A stretch of DNA of 29,172 nt from Candidatus Nanohalarchaeota archaeon (GTDB lineage: Archaea > EX4484-52), in assembly GCA_003660905.1 (NCBI GenBank), contig QMVB01000003.1, positions 1 to 29,172 of the forward strand. The letters are read 5' to 3'. The notes beneath the pieces are model-generated. The model made no database searches. It was given only the letters and a program-made list of their open reading frames with translations, and was not told the DNA's origin. The position numbers were made by a program, and so were the translations under genes. Within the stretch, counting starts at the first letter, position 1; each line of letters begins with the position of its first letter. Positions 23,941 through 29,172 of this stretch are shown one piece after another.

Positions 23941-26915
23941 TTGTTTACATTTACATTGATGCTGTCTGTTATAGTTTTGCCGTCCTTTGTGAATGTAGCT
24001 GCGATGGTATAAGGAGGAGGGCTGTTTGGCTCTCCACTCGTATCCCATGAAGAAGTTGCTGTATATCTTGCCTCTGTATGATCCAGAAAAGGAAAAGACG
24101 GACTTATTGTTTCAGAAAAAGAGCCGGCAGCAACATCAACCGTCTCAGCAGTTATGTCGCTTGGGCACTTCTTTACTTCCACTACTATTGTCTGCATTCC
24201 TGAAACAACTCCTGTAGGAGGGCTTGTTATTTCAATTTCACAGGCTGTTTTCGTTCTGAAGGAGATACTTAAATTTTGTTGGTCTATTGAATCTTCAGCC
24301 GTCATTAGATAGAAGTGGGCAGGATTGCTGTCAGGATAGCGCGTATCTGGGGCAAGACTAACGAAGCTGAAGGTATATGTTCCCAATGGAGATTCAACAG
24401 GAACAATACCAGTATCTGTGATATTATCGGACTCCAAAAGATGCATAACCAATCCATCTGTGCTGTCCTTGTTCATGACAGCAATGATATTTGCTGTTGT
24501 GTCTGTCAAATCAAAAGTGACGCTTTTAAAATCAATAATGGAATAGCCATTGCTCAAAGATATTGTAATGCTATCCTGTATTGTATTTGTATTTTTTGTA
24601 AATTCTGCTATTATATTATAATTTCCGTCCAATGGTATTGTTGAAGAGTCCCAGTTCAATAAATACGTTGCTGTCAGCCCGTCTGCTACTTCTTCACGTA
24701 CAACAGAGTAGTCGGTATCCAAATGAAATACAACCGTTTCCCCGGCAAAAATGTTGCCTATTTCCGAAGGGCAGGTTACAGTTACAGCAAGATTTATGTT
24801 TCCTGTATGTGGTCCTGAGCCATCAGCAGGTGAAGTTATGTCTATTGTACAGGAAGGAGGGGGGCTAACTGTTTCCGCTGTTTTGAAAAAGCCAGTATAA
24901 GGAGAATTTGATGCTCCAAGGATTGTTATCGTGTAAGTATATGTTTCATTATCAGCAAGACCTCCGACAATTTGACTAAATACTGTGTTTAGAGGGTAAG
25001 AATTAATGAACACGAGACTACCTGCTGAATCCCATACCTGAAGCGTTGCCGTGGCACCCTTTGTTGATTTCCAGCTGATTGTTGCAGAAGTGTTGGTTAT
25101 CCCGGTCACGGACATGTCTGTAATTATCAGTGGCGTGTTTACATCCGGTATTGCGGAGCCGGGAGTCAGAGGATTGCCGTAAGGATTTGCGCTGCTGATG
25201 GACGTAAATGTCATGCAGTTATATCCATTGCAGCAATTGTCATCCACTTTGTCTATTTCCACAAAGAAGTTCATGGTTGGGTCTTGTTTAGCCCCTGTTG
25301 AATCAGTTATATTGTATCTTTTGTCTGTAATTTGAACAAGGACAGGAATATTTTTCACAACGTATCTATGCGCATAGCGGTAATTGCATTGGTTGTATTT
25401 TTTGTTTTGCCATGATGCATAATGAGTGCAACCCCGGTCATGATCACGTCCGCATAGACCGTGCTGGGCACAGGTACTCCAGTAGCTGTCTGTGTGGGCA
25501 ATATTGTTGTTTGTATTGCTTTCAACAGAACTTGAACAGCTAATGAAACGATTTGTGTTTCCTGTGCCTCCGGTTAATTGATTTGCATCCAACAAATTTC
25601 TTGGCGTCCTGATATTAAAGAATATTCCTTTTGGATTATAAATTCCATTTAAATCAGAAGTTAAGTCTGAAAGGGCATTATCTATTTTGTTGTATATATT
25701 CTCTTTTGAATATTGCGGGGTGGTATCCGTTACAAGGCAAGGAGGTTTTCCACAGACAGTCCTCCCATCATGTGAATAATAATCACTAAGGGTTTCCAGT
25801 TCTCTCCAAATCCTCGCCTTAACCAATTCATCAATATTATTCACAAACCAAACCCCTATATCATATAAATACCAGTAGCGGACATAAATGTCCTCTCCAA
25901 CAAATCCCCTGCTTCTCAACTCAACTGCATTTATTGAGGCATCAAACGGATTAATCATTGTCGCAACTATGCCTTTATCATCACTCGCCCACATAAGTGC
26001 AGATATTGGGCTATCATAAGAAATAGTTTTCCTTGAAAAAGAGCCTGAAAAATCTGGAATTGATATTTTTATATCTTCATCTGCATTTATGCCTAATTCT
26101 GTTTTCAGATTGGCTACAGGGTCAGTAAAATGGCTTGTCAATAATGCATCTGGGCCTAAAACAACACTGCTATTGTATATTGAAACTGCAATTTGCTTTA
26201 TTTTGGCAACTTCATCAATATTGCCTTCTGTGTCATTGCCGATAATGCGCACTTCCACATTGCTTGTTGATTTTATAAAACTGTCATTGAGGAAATTTAT
26301 TTTATATATCCCGTCTTTTTTATCATCTTCAATAAAATAAGTAGCATACCTGTCGTCCTGCTTAAAAGTAATATTAACAGTTCCCTGCTGCAAAAACAAA
26401 ATATGCATAATCAAAGACAAATTATATACTTTAGCAGAGACATCTCTTAAATATTGCTCATGCTGGGCATTATTGAGGAGGGTAAATGTAATATCATTGG
26501 CTATGATATCTTTGTCGAGGTAATATATGAATGGCACTCTTTTTACTATTTTGTTGTCTCCTGCAACAGCCCAGTACAGGACATTTTTCCCTGTAATTGA
26601 ATCAACAGTCGTATTCATTGTAGGGCAGAAAGAGTAAGGATTTGCAGCAGCAGCACTTATATTTTGCTCTGTAACCCCGCCATAAGTTGCCAGCTCATCA
26701 GCAGTTTTCATAGTCCCCCAGAACAACGCAGTTTTTTCAAATGCCTGCTTTATTAGCTGTATGTTTTCATTTGCGGTTTGAGCATAATAATTTATTGATT
26801 TTTGCTTTGCGCGGGAAACATCATTGGAAAGTACAGAAATAGCAAAATAAATAGCAAGAAAAATCATTATCATAATGGTGACAAATGGCAAAAAACCGAA
26901 TTGCGCTTTTTTCAT
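23937..26915 (-). CDS. Large surface protein with Fn3-like and Ig-like domains
   Basis: The 992-residue protein begins MKKAQFGFLPFVTIMIMIFLAIYF: a short basic start, then a long hydrophobic helix, so it is membrane-anchored or has a pilin-type signal (KAQFG). A long mostly helical and mixed region follows, with a Cys-rich part near 458-512 (STCAQHGLCGRDHDRGC) and DNCCNGYNC near 560. From about 593 come four beta domains in the order Fn3-like (593-680), Ig-like (690-785), Fn3-like (791-890), Ig-like (892-992); both Ig-like units begin with a Cys followed by an ITSP motif. It is probably displayed on the cell surface for adhesion or envelope structure. It shares a palindromic TATA box with pop5. 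Confidence 0.8.
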   Translation of the reverse strand: MKKAQFGFLPFVTIMIMIFLAIYFAISVLSNDVSRAKQKSINYYAQTANENIQLIKQAFEKTALFWGTMKTADELATYGGVTEQNISAAAANPYSFCPTMNTTVDSITGKNVLYWAVAGDNKIVKRVPFIYYLDKDIIANDITFTLLNNAQHEQYLRDVSAKVYNLSLIMHILFLQQGTVNITFKQDDRYATYFIEDDKKDGIYKINFLNDSFIKSTSNVEVRIIGNDTEGNIDEVAKIKQIAVSIYNSSVVLGPDALLTSHFTDPVANLKTELGINADEDIKISIPDFSGSFSRKTISYDSPISALMWASDDKGIVATMINPFDASINAVELRSRGFVGEDIYVRYWYLYDIGVWFVNNIDELVKARIWRELETLSDYYSHDGRTVCGKPPCLVTDTTPQYSKENIYNKIDNALSDLTSDLNGIYNPKGIFFNIRTPRNLLDANQLTGGTGNTNRFISCSSSVESNTNNNIAHTDSYWSTCAQHGLCGRDHDRGCTHYASWQNKKYNQCNYRYAHRYVVKNIPVLVQITDKRYNITDSTGAKQDPTMNFFVEIDKVDDNCCNGYNCMTFTSISSANPYGNPLTPGSAIPDVNTPLIITDMSVTGITNTSATISWKSTKGATATLQVWDSAGSLVFINSYPLNTVFSQIVGGLADNETYTYTITILGASNSPYTGFFKTAETVSPPPSCTIDITSPADGSGPHTGNINLAVTVTCPSEIGNIFAGETVVFHLDTDYSVVREEVADGLTATYLLNWDSSTIPLDGNYNIIAEFTKNTNTIQDSITISLSNGYSIIDFKSVTFDLTDTTANIIAVMNKDSTDGLVMHLLESDNITDTGIVPVESPLGTYTFSFVSLAPDTRYPDSNPAHFYLMTAEDSIDQQNLSISFRTKTACEIEITSPPTGVVSGMQTIVVEVKKCPSDITAETVDVAAGSFSETISPSFPFLDHTEARYTATSSWDTSGEPNSPPPYTIAATFTKDGKTITDSINVNVNN

Positions 26916-26937
26916 ATAAACATATGAATCATTATGT

Positions 26938-26945
26938 ATTTAAAT
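26938..26945. promoter_or_regulatory. Shared palindromic TATA box, surface protein/pop5
   Basis: ATTTAAAT is a perfect palindrome centred at 26941.5. The pop5 ATG (26965) is about 24 bases away on the plus strand and the surface-protein ATG (26915) about 26 bases away on the minus strand. Both distances fit leaderless transcripts from one shared element. Confidence 0.65.
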
Positions 26946-26964
26946 ATTAAGCTAAACTTGTTTT

Positions 26965-27303
26965 ATGCTTCCAAAATCTCTGAGGGATAAAAAGAGATAT
27001 ATTCTCTGCCGGCTGATTTCAGACATGGAAAAAAACACAGGCGATATGAATAAGGAAATACGGGTTTTGTTCTCAAAGCAGGTTTTATCCCTGTATGGGG
27101 ATGTCGGCGCATCAAAGATGAATGCTAAAATAATACAGGTAAAGGACAAAGAAGAGGGCATTTATTTTATGGTGATGTGCAACTACAATTATGTTGAGCA
27201 TGCCGAATTTGCGCTTGCAAACATCAGGGAGCTGGAAAGAGGAAAAATAATCGCAGATATTTTGGGTGTGAGCGGAACGCAGAAAAAGCTGAACACTTTA
27301 TAA
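26965..27303 (+). CDS. rnp2: RNase P protein component 2 (Pop5)
   Basis: The 112-residue protein is the archaeal Pop5 subunit of RNase P, which forms a complex with Rpp30 (encoded at 16423-17169) and helps activate the catalytic RNA. It opens with KSLRDKKRYILCRLI, the family's usual start, followed by VLSLYGDVGASKMNAKIIQV and, near the end, KIIADILGVSGTQKKL, where the LGVSGT segment is highly characteristic. The length is normal for archaeal Pop5. It diverges from the surface-protein gene and is followed after 20 bases by the sugar nucleotidyltransferase gene, with which it may be co-transcribed. Confidence 0.92.
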   Translation: MLPKSLRDKKRYILCRLISDMEKNTGDMNKEIRVLFSKQVLSLYGDVGASKMNAKIIQVKDKEEGIYFMVMCNYNYVEHAEFALANIRELERGKIIADILGVSGTQKKLNTL

Positions 27304-27323
27304 TAATATATGGAGAAAATAAT

Positions 27324-28553
27324 ATGCAGACAGTAATTTTGTGCGGCGGAAAATCATCGAGATTCTGGCCGCTGGGATATGACAGGCATAAGTGCTTTAG
27401 CAAAATAATGGGCAAAACCCTGCTTGAATACACAATTGAATCAGCTTCAAAAATAACAAAAGATATAATAATCATAAAAAGACAGGATTTTGACGAAAAA
27501 TCAATTGATTTTGAAAAATACCGGGCACAAGGAATAAATGTATGCTTTAGAGAGCAAAAGAGGTCTCTCGGCATGGGAGATGCTCTGCTTTGCGCCAAAG
27601 AGCAGATAAATGATGATTTTTTTGTTGTATTTCCCAATAATTTTGCCTGCGGAGATTTAATGAAAAAAATGCTCAAAGGCACGGATGTACTGCTTGGCCA
27701 GAAAACGAATAACCCGCAACTATATGGCGTTTTTGGTTTTGAAAACAAAAAGCCTGTCAAAATAGTTGAAAAGCCAAAAAAAGGAAAAGAGCCCTCGAAT
27801 ATCAGGATAGCCGGGACATATCATTTGTCAAAAAAGTTTCTCAATATTTTAAAGGCGCAAAAGACATCTGAATATAATTTTGAAGAAGCGCTCAGCATTC
27901 ATCTTAAAAGAAATAACGTGGAACTTGAATTAATCAATGAGGAATTGAATTCTCTTAAATACCCCTTTCACCTTCTGGCAATAAAAAACAGGATTTTTGA
28001 CATGTCTTTAAAGCCAATCATTCAAAAAAGCGCAAAAATAGCAGAATCAGCGATTATCGGCAAAAATGTCCATATCGGGAAAAATACAACAATAATGGAG
28101 GGCGCAGTTGTAAAGAACAACGTCTATATTGGAAATAATTGCATTGTTGGGAATCACTGTGTTGTGAGGGATTACTGCAATATTGAAGATAACATTGTCA
28201 TAGGGGCGCATAGCGAGGTAAAAAATTCAATAATGTATTCAGGCACTTCTATCCACAGGAGCTATATTGGAGATTCTATAATCGGGCAGAACTGTAGGTT
28301 CGGGGCATGTTGCATCACTTCAAACCGGCTTTTCAGAAAACAAGGGAAAAGACCTGAAATAAAATGCTTTATCGAAGCAAAAAAGAAATATGTAAATACC
28401 GGGCTTACTTCTCTCGGAATTATTTGCGCAGATAATGTCGATGTCGGCACAAATGTAAATTTTATGCCGGCTGTTATGATAGAGGCAGATTCACGGATTA
28501 CGCCAAACAGTCTGGTGAAAGGTAATGTTAAAGGAAAACCTTATCCCTATTAA
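27324..28553 (+). CDS. GlmU-like sugar-1-phosphate nucleotidylyltransferase/acyltransferase
   Basis: The 409-residue protein has an N-terminal nucleotidyltransferase domain (about 1-215) and a C-terminal left-handed beta-helix (about 225-409). The nucleotide-binding signature is ILCGGKSSRFWPLG followed by RHKCFSKIMGKTLLEY, with the Lys retained; VFPNNF stands where family members have a D at the metal site, and VEKPKK is the later sugar-phosphate motif. Hexapeptide repeats run through SAIIGKNVHIGKNTTIMEGA and NVYIGNNCIVGNHCVV. Relatives make UDP-GlcNAc, UDP-Glc or dTDP-Glc, and some also acetylate glucosamine-1-phosphate. The missing Asp leaves activity in doubt. GGAG lies about 10 bases upstream of the ATG. 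Confidence 0.8.
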   Translation: MQTVILCGGKSSRFWPLGYDRHKCFSKIMGKTLLEYTIESASKITKDIIIIKRQDFDEKSIDFEKYRAQGINVCFREQKRSLGMGDALLCAKEQINDDFFVVFPNNFACGDLMKKMLKGTDVLLGQKTNNPQLYGVFGFENKKPVKIVEKPKKGKEPSNIRIAGTYHLSKKFLNILKAQKTSEYNFEEALSIHLKRNNVELELINEELNSLKYPFHLLAIKNRIFDMSLKPIIQKSAKIAESAIIGKNVHIGKNTTIMEGAVVKNNVYIGNNCIVGNHCVVRDYCNIEDNIVIGAHSEVKNSIMYSGTSIHRSYIGDSIIGQNCRFGACCITSNRLFRKQGKRPEIKCFIEAKKKYVNTGLTSLGIICADNVDVGTNVNFMPAVMIEADSRITPNSLVKGNVKGKPYPY

Positions 28554-29026
28554 AATAATAGTGTGTTTTTGTTTTGAATTTTGGTTCAATAATTTCTAGT
28601 TTTAATTCAGTTCTTTGCAATCCATCAGCATCTAAATATTTAGTCCAATTAGGTTGTGTTTTCGCGATACAACTCTCTCTGCTTGCCATTTTAGGCATAT
28701 TAATACAAGAATCTTGGGTTGCTTCTTCATTAAAGACATCCTTCAATTTACCCACATACCCGTCATTGAAATATATGTCAATGTTTCTTATTTCTTCGTT
28801 AGTAAGTATCGACTTTTTCAGTCTTTTACCAGCCACATATCTTAAGCAAATAGATAATGTTGAATTTTTATCTTGCTACACTTTAGCGATATCTATGTAT
28901 TCGAAATTATGTTTTATTGGAGATATTCCGTCGTCTGGAATATAACTGGTGTGTTCGTAATTCCTAAGTAGAAAAAGGAAAGGTATGATTCCAAAAACTA
29001 AGATAATTAATCCAATTTTTAGTTTA
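28528..29026 (-). pseudogene. Small membrane-anchored protein gene, degenerate
   Basis: Reading the minus strand from about 29026, one frame gives a hydrophobic segment (KIGLIILVFGIIPFLFLL), then RNYEHTSYIPDDGISPIKHN and EYIDIAKV, then a TAG at 28876-28878, and continues in the same frame as STLSICLRYVAGKRLKK, ILTNEEIRNIDIYFNDGYVG and so on to the stop at 28528. There is no ATG at the start; a TGA precedes the membrane segment. The part after the TAG could start at the GTG at 28836 (102 residues). This looks like a single-span membrane protein broken by a stop and a lost start. The family is not recognised. The end overlaps the last codons of the GlmU-like gene. Confidence 0.4.
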
Positions 29027-29104
29027 TATCACGGCACAAAAGTAATCGTGAGATATGCAATTACACGTAAAACCAGAATTCTAATAAATATAATATTCAT
29101 CCAA

Positions 29105-29172
29105 GTGATGAATACCTAAGTCATGGGGAAACATTAGACCTCTAAAGGTGTGAAAACACCTCCAGAGAGTCC
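29105..29172 (+). other. Structured stretch with GAAA-loop hairpin at window edge
   Basis: AGGTGT-GAAA-ACACCT (29146-29161) is a perfect six-base-pair stem with a GAAA tetraloop. It is enclosed by GAC-CTCT and AGAG-A-GTC, which can extend the stem. A C-box-like GTGATGA lies at 29105-29111, but no D box was found. It could be part of an RNA gene running out of the window; the identity is unknown. Nothing else is seen between 29027 and 29104. Confidence 0.35.

Noticed and set aside
28574..28945. 123-codon plus-strand frame at the right end
   Set aside because: It is antisense to a more protein-like minus-strand frame with a membrane segment followed by a soluble domain. Neither is certain, but the minus strand reads better.
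29105..29111. C/D-box small RNA suggested by GTGATGA
   Set aside because: No D box (CTGA) or C'/D' pair is present at suitable spacing.
1..29172. Insertion sequence or prophage genes
   Set aside because: No transposase, integrase or phage structural gene was recognised. The only mobility hints are the small repeats reported above.

Overview
The window looks like a stretch of an AT-rich archaeal chromosome, probably from a DPANN-type lineage. The evidence is archaeal information-processing genes (RNase P subunits Rpp30 and Pop5, the Hef helicase-nuclease, the bridging factor aMBF1, a KH-domain ribosome-biogenesis protein), an archaeal-type thiolase, class III (pilin-type) signal peptides, and start codons that often sit about 25 bases from a TATA-like box, as expected for leaderless archaeal mRNAs. 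The exact lineage cannot be fixed from sequence reading alone. MetK is of the bacterial/eukaryotic type, which suggests transfer.

Positions 1-10293, all minus strand, form a surface-glycan island. In transcription order it holds a MOP-superfamily flippase, GDP-mannose 4,6-dehydratase (gmd), an AlbA_2/Schlafen-type regulator, GDP-L-fucose synthase (fcl), UDP-glucose 6-dehydrogenase, UTP-glucose-1-phosphate uridylyltransferase, UDP-glucuronate decarboxylase, a GT61-type glycosyltransferase, a SAM-dependent methyltransferase and a gene cut by the window edge. The enzymes would supply GDP-L-fucose and UDP-glucuronate/UDP-xylose for glycans that are then assembled and exported. The UDP-glucose dehydrogenase and the uridylyltransferase are both broken by several small indels, mostly in A-runs. 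The regulator splits the normally adjacent gmd-fcl pair and is flanked by a 13-base direct repeat.

Positions 10336-14285 (plus) hold metK, the KH protein and hef as a tight operon, followed by a pilin-like secreted protein. Positions 14984-17169 (minus) hold rpp30, an ECF-S-like membrane protein, a retropepsin-like protease and a zinc-ribbon protein. Between 17170 and 18124 lie a tRNA-Ile(GAT), a 5'-half tRNA-like sequence, aMBF1 and two structured intergenic stretches, one carrying a 24-base element repeated near 2.3 kb. A thiolase (minus) follows.

The most interesting part is 19369-23940. A 101-residue leader-plus-core peptide has Trp at every third residue, six times in a row. It is followed by a 587-residue protein made of two tandem radical SAM modules, then a radical SAM/SPASM protein, then a polytopic membrane protein whose C-terminus resembles archaeal prepilin peptidases (A24) but whose GxGD motif looks degenerate. 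I read this as a RiPP-type (ribosomally made, post-translationally modified peptide) system, similar in logic to the bacterial His-Xaa-Ser (Hxs) systems but with Trp-Xaa-Xaa repeats. Converging on it is a 992-residue surface protein with alternating fibronectin-III-like and Ig-like domains.

The right end holds pop5, which shares a palindromic TATA box with the surface-protein gene, a GlmU-like sugar nucleotidyltransferase, a small degenerate membrane-protein gene and a GAAA-loop hairpin at the edge.
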